From: Astropecten irregularis
Lineage: Eukaryota; Echinodermata; Asteroidea; Paxillosida; Astropectinidae
Assembly: GCA_963971285.1 (NCBI GenBank)
Contig: OZ020255.1
Location: 7,936,001-8,000,000, forward strand
Length of the DNA: 64,000 nucleotides
Direction of reading: 5' to 3'
The notes beneath the pieces were generated by a model, which did no database searches, was not told where the DNA came from, and saw nothing but the letters and a program-made list of their open reading frames with translations. This document shows, one piece after another, positions 27,901 through 39,900 of this stretch (the stretch's first letter is position 1; each line of letters starts with the position of its first letter). The position numbers were made by a program, and so were the translations under genes.

Positions 27901-30900
27901 AGAAGAAGAAAAAATAATAAACGAAGAAAAAGCAATAATGATGTGCCAATGAACAGATGATTATCACTGAAGACATTCGAGATGAATATGTGAGCTTGTG
28001 TTGGCTATTTTGTTGTTGTAAAGTTGTAAATAATTTGCTTAATGTATAATATGTGCATGCCACACAAAGTGTGATGTTAATACTATAAAGTACTGATTCA
28101 TTTAAGCAGCATAATGTACATCCTGTACATAACCTGGGCCCAATTTCATAGAGCTGCTTAAGCACCAATATTTGTTTAAGCACCAAGAACCTTGGTATTA
28201 AATAAAAACAGTATTCCAGCCAAAACTCCTTGTGACTGTTACAGTACATGTATGCTCAGCAAACAATGGCCGGATACAAGTCAAAAGCAGTAAACATCAC
28301 ATGAAAATTTGGTTGGTAATCATGTTTGAGCAAGGAAGACATTTCATGCTTTAATAAGCAAATTTTGTTTAAAATTAAAAGGTCAAACTTCTGATGTAAT
28401 TATAATGAGTGCATTTAAAGAACTATTTTTGTATTTCTGTGCTGTATAGGCCTACTGTAAACATGTTGTATTATTTAAAGAATTCTATTTATATATCAAA
28501 TGATTATATTTAAAGATTTCGAGTGTCTTCTTTTCTTCTATTAAATCTCAGATTATTTCATCTTAAATTGTGTCTGGCAAACTAATGTAAAAAAGGAAAA
28601 AAAAAGAGAAAAAAGATGTTTAAAATCTGACGTCAAAAGTAAAAAATAATAATGTAGATACATGTATATTAATTATTATAAGCATTTTTGTTGCTAGGGG
28701 AACGATGTCAGAATTATAAAGTTCAAAGCAATTTTGTTATTGTATGGTTTTGTCAATGTCAAAATTAATTTGAGTCGAAATGTTGTAAATTGATAAAAGT
28801 GCCGATTATTTAAAAAAAAAAAATTGTAAAAAAAACAAACAAAAACCAGTTAACTGTGTGTTTAAAAGCCGTCCTACTTGAAAACTGAGCCTCTGGTTTT
28901 AAAATATGATGAGCCCCTCCCCATCCCACCAATTTCCTATGCCACGCCCCCTTTTCCACCTCCCCTGGAAAATGTGAGCCACTATACTAGAAATTCTAAG
29001 AATACAGAAATATCCCAAATGAGGAAGGTGTATACATGTATACATACAGTGTACATGTACATGTATACCAATTTGTATGTGTATAAATATACTGGTAGCA
29101 ATGTAAAAACAGTTTATAGCGTGAAACGATGGCTCTTAAAATAATACACATGGTCTGTCGTTGAACAAGAGAACATATAGTATACAAATAATGAATGTTT
29201 ATGAGTGGAATGGTAAAAATAATTTCATGAGGTGACAGATGGACTGTTCCATTTCACGAGGCGAAGCCGAGTGGAATGGAACAGTCCATCTGTCACCGAA
29301 TGAAATTATTTTTTCCATTCTACGAATGTGAAACATTCATTATTTGTTTTATATAACATCTAAGTAGATCTTTGTCATTTGATTTTGATTGGAGGATAAC
29401 ATTTTAAGAGTAAGCGAGACAAAAAAAGCTAAAAATCTTGGCAAACTATATTGTAGTAACGCGCGTTGCACACCAACGCGTACGCGCGCACGCAGTGACA
29501 AATAAATGGAACGCCGCTTGACCAATCACGTATTAGAGTCCCTGGCGTGCAATGGTACAAATCGGATGGCACCAAAAATGCACGGTGGATGGTACAAATT
29601 TCAACGGTTGTGACGTAAGCCATGAATTGGTCTATTTATCACATATCACGTGACATACAATCCTCCAATCAAATGACAAGGATCTACTAAGGTGTTATAT
29701 AATGTACAATATGCATGACTAAAACAAAAACAAGATACATGTAAAGTGCACACAAATGTATGAAATTGATCAGCAGACTTAATACTGAAATGTGTGGGCA
29801 TTCTTCTCTGTGTATTAAAATGCTAATGAATTGAAAAACAAAATCGCGAAGGTATACTTATCATACATGTACATTGGTAGCATACCGAAACATAAATCTC
29901 CACAGATTTACCTATACTTTATAGGGTACAAAGATGGTGATGGTTGAAACATACTGTTCAAATATTTCTGCCTGCAATGCTGTATTTATCAAGAAAAAGA
30001 GTAAAACCAATGACCAAAAACAGTTTTGATCTCGAGATGACTCCTGTGAAAAGCTTTGAAAATACTGTGAGCGTTTTTCACTGTTTTACTCAAAATAGTG
30101 GGCACCGTAGGGGACTGAAATTTTCACAGATGACTGTTAATGTATCTTCCTTGATATTTTTGCCCATGAATCTGCATTTCTTTGACAAAAACCAAAGTAT
30201 GGAGTCCCCATTTGTCAATGGTAATTACAATGTACATGAATGGGTAATATAATGAGCACAAGTTTGAGTGCTTTGGGTTATAAATAGTAGCGCAATGAAA
30301 TTGCAACTAAATTGAACATAAAATTAATTGGCTGTTAAGCATTGGTATGGAAATTGCCCCAAAATTGGCTAAGATTTGTAAATATGGTGCCCCTTTGCTA
30401 TAAAAGGCATACCATTCTAATACCTTGGTTTATAAGGTAAATCATCCTTTGAACATTAAAATGTGTGTAACCATTAATACTAGAACTCCTTGATATTATT
30501 AACACTGTTTTAGACTTCCAATTTAAGTAAGCATAGAAATTGAAATTGAGCCAAATGTTTAATTTTACCCACTAATGCTAACTATTTTGTGTGCTTTATA
30601 TGTGTGTATTATCTTCCTACCATTAAGTTTCTACTATTTTGTATTAATACCTGTGTGTTAAAGTGTAGTATATCTTGAATTTGCACAAAGACCCGTGCAA
30701 ATTCATATGAATGGAAAACTCAACAGGTTTAGAAACTTCAACTTATTCTAATTGGTTTAACTATTAATTTTTTGTTATCTTTTGAAGGAAGTGTTGATTC
30801 TTTTGGATTTGGTTGTGTTAACTACTAGAGTTTCTGTAATCATAATGTGCTGTACACGTAAACTACATACATGTTCATGGAATACGTACATGTATAATGT

Positions 30901-33900
30901 ACATGTACATATAACTACTTTTTCTGTAATTGGGCGGTATCTCCATAGGGTCGTGCACAAAACTTTATTTTCCGTAACAGGGCGACATTTCCATAGTGTG
31001 TTGTGCACAAAAACTGACCTATTTCTAAACATCCTCCAAACGGATGAACTTGAAATTGACATACATGTATGTTCATATTGAGAGCATTCTCTGTCTTATA
31101 TAAAAATTTGGATAGAAAAAAATATGTCTAAAATGGTAGCTAGGACGTTAAGGCGACCTCCAAATGTCGCCCTAAGTACCATGGTCGCCATAACCTTCGC
31201 TGACATACGGAAACTGGTCTCCCTATGTGTTAAATAGCCTATATATACATGTATACCATTATGTGCATGACACATTATTGTTTGTTTTCAATTTCTTAAT
31301 TATCAGTTTGACAAAAACCTTTCACCCTTAAATTGCTTGTTGGCCAACTTTTTGCAAAGTCTTGTACAAAATTCAACATTAATTTGCAAAGAAGTCTTGT
31401 AAATTCAACATTAATATTTATATCCCTATGTTAAAGACAGCTGGGTTTATTTTGATACATTACAGAGAGGATTATTAACAACAAAAAAGAATTATTTACA
31501 AAATGTATTTATATTTAAATTTGCATATATTTCTTCCAATATAACAATGCTGTAATATGGGATTACTAATTAAAACAAAGGCATTAATAATTACAAATTT
31601 ATGAGAAATCAATGAATGAATCTTCATTGTGTGTTTGTTGAAAATTTGACATTTGCAGAGAGGGCGCTGTTTCTATATAATTATGTGCCATCATGGACCT
31701 TATCGAAGATAGGTTGTTTTCGGCGCTGCGAGTGCGCGCGCAAAGGACAGTGGGTAATTTGGGTTTTAAAGTTTTATCACACGCGACGACTCGCATGTAA
31801 GTTTAAATTAAGTTGTCTTTTTTCCTAGAAGAAAGCCTTGCTTTGAGTTGTTATACATAACGATGCTGCACACTGGTCCATGGAATGTTACTGTCGAGTC
31901 ACTTGTTCCAGCGATGTAAAGTTAAGTACTTCATAGTTGAATGTTTATGTCCATACGTTTTATGCACTCATCGCCAGCCCTAGCATCTCTGTGTTTCCCA
32001 GAGTGCTTTGCACACGGTCAGTTATGCACTATCTTCGATAAGGTCCATGGAACTTATCAAGATGCGCAAAGCACATGTCACTGAGTGCATACAATGTATG
32101 GACATAAAATTCAAGTATAAATAAGTACTCAACTTTACACCGCTGGAACAATTAGTGACTCGACAGTAACATTCCATGGACCATTGTGCATTTTTGTGTG
32201 CATTTTATATCCGTGCTTAGTTTTGGCTGTCTACAACGATCCGACGGCGTGACCACGGAGGTAGGAAAAACCTGCCATTACTGCAGTGTCCCCGCCCGCC
32301 TTTTGTCCAGCAACAAAAGAATTTATGTTCGCCGCACTCTATACTGCAGAGTGTATGTCCCATGATTAGGGGAAATTCCTTTGCTGCCGGATAAAAAGAC
32401 GGGTGGGGACACTGCAGTAATGGCGGAAAGTATATCGTGCCGTCGGATCGGTCAAATTTCCATGTGTTGTATATTGTTTGGCTGTTGTTCACTGACCATG
32501 AACATCAAATGGAAATTTTGAATGGTGGCTTGTTTTATTGGGCAAGACAAATTTTTGTGCTAAGCATTTTTTTGTGCTTAGCAGCTCCATGGAATTGGAG
32601 CAAAGCTTACCTGCTGCCTGTGGTCGTCCGCCTCCTCCTCGCCGGTTACCGTGTCGGGGCCGGGCTCGGTTGTGAGGCGACATGAGGTACAGCCCCTGGA
32701 TGACGCGGTTGAGGTCGTGCAGGGAGAAGGTGTAGTGAGGGGTGAGCGGTGTCGGGACCAGGCGGGACTTGACTGCCGCGTGAAGGTCTTGGGTCGCCGT
32801 CAGGAGCGCCTGTTGGTCAGGTAATGAGCGATTAAAGTGTGATTGGATCCTGAAAAATAACTTTGGGGTGCCGTGGCCTAGTGGTCTGGTGTGTCCTACT
32901 CAAGGTCTTGTGGTCCATCTACAGATTGTGGGTTCGAATCCAGCCATGGTTAATGGTGCTTGCATCATTTGGCAAGATGATTTGTCACACATTGCTCCTC
33001 TACACCCAGGTGTACATGTAAATGGGTACCTGTAAGGGTTGAGATGGCTTTGTGCTTGATTAGCCTTCGTGTGCCGGGGCTGTATACTCGTATGAAGATC
33101 ATTGGGAGTTAAGTATCAAATGGAGTTAAAACATTAATTTCTGAGAAGAGTGGCACAACATGATCAACATCCAATTATAAACATCTTTGTAAAACAAAAT
33201 GCAATATTTTGCACTGTGTACGTGTTGGTACCGTACTCGTACGTGGACTCGGATTTTGGTACTCGGACTCGGCCCTGTACTCGACCTTGAATGTACTCGG
33301 ACTCGGCCCTGTGCTGGATCTTGAATGTACTCGGACTTGATACTAATTAAGGACTTGGACTCGACAGCAATGTACTCGGACTCGGCCCAGTACTCAGACC
33401 TTGGAGTGCTATGTACTCGTATCTGAGGACTCTACTCCAACGTAACACTGTCTTTAAACTCTCACCTGTGCCATCTCGTAGTGGTGTGCCAAGGAGTACG
33501 CCGGGAACTCCTCCAACCAGCCCTGGAGGTTAGGCCGATGCAAGGTATCCATCGTCCTGGCACCCAGGGGGAAGAAGGAGAGTACGCAGAAGAGACGTGT
33601 CAGGCGAGGGGACAGCGGATGGCAGGCGCTCCCGCTGCCTATCCCCGGGGACCCTGCTGGAGAGCAGGCAGCGAGGAAGTTGGCAGACTCCATGGACCGG
33701 AAGAAGAGACGTCGTCTGTGGTAGACGCCGCCCTGGACCATGAGCTGTCGCAGGACGTCCGTGCAGGGCAGGGTACCTTGACAGATCAGAAAATGAGGGA
33801 ACAATTTACAATCTGGGGCCATAGAGCATCAAACTCATCGTAACTTGCTATCAATCGTAGGACTTTATGAATGATGCCCTGCAGTCCTACGTGGGATAGG

Positions 33901-36900
33901 CCCCCGACGATGGGTTATCCTTCGTAACTTGAGTTACGATCGATCATAGGGCTTTGAAATCGACCACTGATTAAGCACCAAAATTTGCTTAAGCACCAAA
34001 AACCTTGGTAAATAAAATCAGTATGCCAGCCAAAATTCCTTGTGAATGTTATGCTCAGCAAACAATGGCTGAATACAAGTCATAACCAGTAAACATCACA
34101 TGAACATTTTGTTGGCAATCCTGTTTGATCAAGGAAGACTTTACATGCTTAATATGCAAATGTTGAGTGTAAGCAGTTCTATGAAATTGGCCCCTGGTCT
34201 AAAACTTTCTTTTCAGGCATGTTCAAATCCTAAAATTTACAAGAAATAACTTTTTTTTCTAAATATGATTCCTTATTCCTGATTTCTCATCAAAACTGCT
34301 AAGCAGCCAATTTTGTGCCAAACAGAAACATTTGCTAAGGAAGAGAAACTTCAATACTGGTTGGGCCCAGTCACTGAAAAGCCAGGCCAGGCCTGGGCCT
34401 TTGGGCCTGTAATCCTCCTCTTGTCATCTCTGAACTTCACTACAATAGAGCTGCTTAAAAATCAATCAAGCCTGGCTTCTGGATGCTGTCCATGACCAAT
34501 GTGGACTCAATCTATCAATCAGGTTTATGCCAACTATGATCCAGGACACAGCAGGGGCTTGAAGTTGATAGTTCAAGGCTAGGGATTCTAGAAGCCCAAT
34601 TATCCTAGACAAACCCACGCCTTATCACAGTGTGGCTAGGACCAACCAGTATTAAAGTTTCTCCAACTTCAAAAACACTACTCCACCAACTTTCAACATC
34701 AAGGATTCAAATATTTAAAACATTACCAGTTTTTGAATCCACTTCTGCACAGTTCAAATCATCCAGGAAAAAGAGGTGGCTAGGTGCGGACTTCTGCTGT
34801 CTGCTGGCAGCCATGGCGACGCTACGTGGGCGGAGCTTGCTGACAATAGCATCTTCTAATGATTGGCGGCTCAGTCCCGGGGACAGGTTGGTCTTGAGGA
34901 AGTAGTGTTTGGGATGCACCATGTTCTGCATGAGAGCAGTCTTGCCCACGCCGGGAGGTCCCGTCAGAAGCACGGGACAGTTGGAGCTCACTAGGAGGTC
35001 GATGAGGTTGAAATATCTCTCCACCTGCGCACGCCAAGAACCAACCACGAAAGAGAATCGAGTCATTATACCCATGCCATATTCATTCATTAACCCTAAC
35101 CCTCTGTACCTACCACACAAGACAAGAGCTGCTTACCACACACTACCACAGTCTCCACAGGAGGACTAAACCCTAACCCTCTGCACCTATTAAAGATAAG
35201 AGCCGCTTACCACACACTATCAGTCTCCACAGGAGGACTTAACCCTAACCCTCTGCACCTACCACACAATACAAGAGCTGCTTACCACACATTACCACAG
35301 TCTCCACGGGGGACTGGATCATAAACCCTATCCCTCTGCACCTACCACACAAGACAAGAGCTGCTTACCACACACTACCACAGTCCTCAAAGAGGATATG
35401 GCTTTCTAATTAATAAAATCATCAAATAACCACAAGGGAAACTGACTGGAGGTGAGTGCGTGGTTTCATGGCTTCTGACTGCAAAAAAAACAAAGATAAT
35501 TGACTATTGGGGTCAGGCATCACCAATGTAGGGCTGGATAGCTCAGTTGGTAGAGCGCATGTACGGTATTCAGGAGGTCGCTGGTTCGAATCCCACTCCA
35601 GTCAATTTTTCTTTGTTCACTTTTCAATGACTATAATTTCAGTCAGTTTCCCTTGCGTTTATTTGATGATTAAAATAATGACCTGAAATACATAACACTT
35701 TATTAGAGTTTTTTGAGGGTCTGATGTTTTGATCCTAGCAGGATCTTTCTCTTAAGCCTTTGAGGATCGAAATGTCAGGCCTTTGAGCACTCTATTCAGT
35801 TGGGACATTTCTTCTGAGCTCCGTAAACCGGCCCGCCATGAGCCCTTTCCCTTGGGCTGTATGTCTTATGGCTATGGCTATTCACCTCTGGTATGATGGT
35901 AAATCCGGACGGTAGTGTCTTAGCCTTATCCTGGCTCCAATCTCCCCACGGTATCAGCACGCCGTGATGCGGGTCGATGCAGTAGTCATAAACACTGCCC
36001 TCTGGAGGTAGGTGGATGTCAAAACTAGCCCGGGACAGGGTCTCGCGAGCAAACTGGTCGAAAACTTTGGCGTATCTGCGAGAAAAAGTAAATCAAACAC
36101 AAGATTCATATGACATTTAAATTTTCAAATGCAAGATTTTTTTGAAAACGGAATTCAAGGATGAAAATGTGTCACCAGTTATTTTCACTTCAATTTCCTT
36201 TTTACAAGATTCACTGTGTGTAAGTCATGTCTCTTTAATAGGGAGAGAAACTTTTATACTGGTCGGGTCCAGCCACAGAAAGCTTGACCAGGCCTGGGCC
36301 TTCTGGGCTGTAATCCTCCTCTTGCCAGCCCTGAACTTCACTACAATAGAGCTGAGGCCAATTTCACAGCCCTGCTTTAGCAGAACATTTGCCAACCATG
36401 AAATTTCTGCCCGATTAACAGCCTTATTTCCATTTGTTGAGTATCACCTGTGATCGTTCTTTGGCTGTTGTTCGCTGACCATAAATATCAAATGGAAATT
36501 TTAATAGTGGTTAATAGACGTTTTGTGCTAATCAATTTTTAAAATCAACAAAGCCTGGCTTCTGGATACTCATGACCAATGTGGACTCAATCTGTCAATC
36601 AGGTTAGTGCCAACTATGATCCAGGACACAGCAGGGGCTTGAAGTTGATAGTTCAAGGCTAGGGATCATAGAAGCCCAAGAGCCTAGGCAAAGCCCAGGC
36701 CTGGCCTGGCTTTCCAACTATGATCCAGGACACAGCAGAGGCTTGAAGTTGATAGTTCAAGGCTAGGGATCATAGAAGCCCAAGACACCAGGCAAAGCCA
36801 AGTCTGGCATGGCTGGGCCCGAGTTTCTCTCCTTAATTACCTCTGATGAAGATGCCCGCCGAACCCCCAGATATAACTGAATGCAAACATGGACAGGAAC

Positions 36901-39900
36901 AGGGTGGTGGGATTGGCCTGGCTGGGTAGCTCTCCTGTACCACCCAGGGAAGTCACTGGACGGCCAGGGACTGGAGAAGCACTGGGCTTGCCCTCTGACG
37001 AAAACAAAAACAAAACCCAAAGTCAAAATGACAAATATCAAAATGAATTTAAGGAAAATGTTGAATGGTGGAAATACATGTAATGTACAGTACAGTGGAG
37101 CGCTGCTATAACAAACACCGCTATACCAAACATTTGCCTACACTGAACATAACATTATGCTTGGCTCTTAATTTTTGTGGATAAAAGATACTGAATATTG
37201 CTTAAAATCACTATAAAAACAATTTCTGTGGATCCTGTGGATGTCTGTGTTTGTCACTACGGCGATACACTGTATAGAGGGTGTGCAGTCACGTAATCAG
37301 GACGCCATTTTGGACGGCAACGCTGTACACATGTATAATGCACGTACGTACGGTGTATGTAACCCACATCAACCGGACGCGTACGCAGACGCAGAAGTGC
37401 GTACATATAATGATGCTGTCTGGTACGTACGCGAGCATGCATACGCAACGTACGTGCGTACGCGTGCCGTCCAAAATGGCCGATAAGCTGTCAAGTGACG
37501 TCACGTGCACGCTTTCTATAGTGACAGGTCTATGGTGTTATGCAAATTAGGCTTGCTCTTCAATGACGTTGATGAGCACTGCTTACTCGATGCTTTTGGA
37601 GTGGACATGAACAAAATCAGGTGGGATTTGAACCCACGACCTCCTGCAGAGGTTATACAACTAGACCACCAAGCTAGCTGGGGTCAGCAGGGTTTAAAGT
37701 CGAAACCAATATGGCAGCGAATACCACAATTAATCATTGTTAATAAATGATTTTTCATTGTGGAGATAGAATTAGGCAAATTATTAGGTTTGCATGCTTG
37801 TTGAGTACATCATGCGCGGGATTCAAACCAACCATCACTCTCTATGGTACTCAATATGAGCAACTGCAGCCGATTTCACGAAACTTTACGCCATGGCGTA
37901 AGTCCACTTACGCCACAAATGTTGCGTAAGTTGCGCCACTTACGCAACATTTGTGGCGTAAGTTGGACTTACGCCATGGCGTAAAGTTTCATGAAATCGG
38001 CTGCGGGTCTGACAAGAGAGGCGGTTCTGAAAGAACCAGAATTCAAGAACCAGAGTTCCAAGTTTCTGGCCAGTACGCTCCAGCAGTCTTTTACAAAAAA
38101 GATAAGTTGAGATTTCAGTCATTGAAAGGTGAGTGAGTAAAACTAATAGAAGCGGGATTCGAACCAGTGACCCCTAGAATACCGCACCGATGGTCCACCA
38201 ACTGAGCTTAGCTAGCTCTCAGTGTCCAAAACTGTTAATTATCTCTGTTAAACAGGCATACAACTTGGACTTTCTCATGCTTTGCTGATTATTTTCATGG
38301 TAGTTTTCATATCACTGTAAAATTGACAATCCTCAGACCCAACACCCCTTACCCCAACCCCCTTGAGACTTTGAGTCTTGAATACCTGGTTCGGAGCTGT
38401 CTGTTGAAAGTCCTTCCTGCTCCTCCTGGGTGAGGAACCTACAGCACAGCGCCGACAGGATGCGCAGGAAAGACGACACCTCCTGGACGCCCTCCACGAT
38501 GTGTTGCTGGGCAGCGGCTGAGGCAGGCAGGTCGGCAGACAGGGCGGGCTGACAGTGCCGGCCGAGGAAATCGATGGTAGGACCCAGAGTGTCGTCGATG
38601 AGAGAGGTCAGCATCTGAAGGCTAAAGGGGGAAGGAGATTAAGAGATAAAAGCAGGATTCGAACCAGCGACCACCGGAACATAGTACCGGCACTATTACA
38701 CTGAGCTATCCAGCCCTATGTTGGCGATGTCCCTAATAGTAAATTATCTTTGTTTGTTTGGCAGTCAGAAGCCATAAAACCACTCACAAACAGCTAAATC
38801 CTTAAAATCATTTAAGATACATGCAGAACATAAGCAATGCTGCAACCTGAGAAACGGTACGGAATGTTAATAGTTTTACTGCCAGGTCTCAAGAACTGAC
38901 TACATTTTGAAGCTCACAGTAATAGCAGTGCTATGGAATGGAAGCAGCCTTTAAAGGAAGCATATAGGATTTGCAAATTGCACTTTGGCTGAATTTGGTA
39001 CTTATTAAAAAAACAGAAGTGAAGGTCTTAAACTTCCTTACAGACGTTGTTTCTTGTACCTGTTTAAGCTTTGTTCATCTGGATAGCAGAAATATGACCG
39101 AAATAATCTTGCCCCCTCCGAATCCTCCACGGTTACACCATGCTTTCAAAATGCTACTTAACCGTTCGGACGAACGATCTTTTTAAAAGACACTAAAACT
39201 TGATTTCCCTGAAAAACCCAGCATCTGATGAACCAAGATTTCCCATGGTGACTGTTTGCACTGTTTACGAACTGTTGAGTCCACTTTCTGTCTCAAACTC
39301 AACAATTTGTTTTTGGAGGCCTTGCAAATCTTGTACGCTGCCTTTTTAAGCAGAGCTGTGAAAAATCAGGCAGGAGGAGGTTCTTAAAAATGTTGCCTTT
39401 AGATGAACTAAGTCAGAAGCTAACGGCATAATGAATGATGCACAATTCTCTACGATGGCATGATTATACTGTATGTCCGCACACCAAACACAAAAATGGC
39501 TCAATGTGAAATGTCTATAGGCCTTTGATATGAAATGAGGCTTGAGGCTAGGCTTGGGATTTATTTAGCAATGCAGTGGAATGCCGCTATAACGAACATG
39601 GCGGGATGCAAAGATATTGTCCGTTATAGCGGTCGTGCGTTATAGTGAATTAAAGAACCAATATTGCCTTGGTGCCCTTTGCAACTTTTTATGATTACCT
39701 TGATGCCCTTTGAAATTTCTGAGAATTGCCTTGGTGCCCCAATTTTTTACAAAAAGTCAAGGCAAAACTGCCTTGCCCCTTTGGAGCCGAAGTATCAGGG
39801 CTGTATTGGGAAGGTAATGGGAGCCAAGGATGATGTTCGGTTTGGCCCTTGCCCCTTTGGAGCCGAAGTATCAGGGCTGTATTGGGAAGGTAATGGGAGC

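Larger units (their letters stand above)
9689..32610 (-). other. 22.9-kb dynein intron hosting the TRIM gene
   Basis: Bounded by GTAAGC at 32609-32610 and a TTGCAG acceptor at 9689-9690, with matching phase 1. It contains the whole TRIM gene on the opposite strand, a LINE fragment, SINE copies, the 4.4-kb TIR element and several MITEs, and no further dynein exon that I can find. By far the largest intron of the gene in this window. Confidence 0.9.

Noticed and set aside
33481-33843. Plus-strand gene opposite exon 29
   Set aside because: Antisense shadow of a GC-rich exon; the minus strand has the dynein AAA3 match and proper splice sites.
35085-35395. Interstitial telomere from AACCCTAACCCT
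   Set aside because: Only two hexamers occur at each junction of a longer minisatellite unit.
35531-35603. Functional tRNA gene
   Set aside because: A and B boxes are good, but acceptor-stem pairing is poor and the sequence is part of a dispersed SINE with about 16 copies here.
37612-37686. tRNA gene on the minus strand
   Set aside because: The anticodon arm is too short to hold a seven-base loop; more likely a SINE relic.
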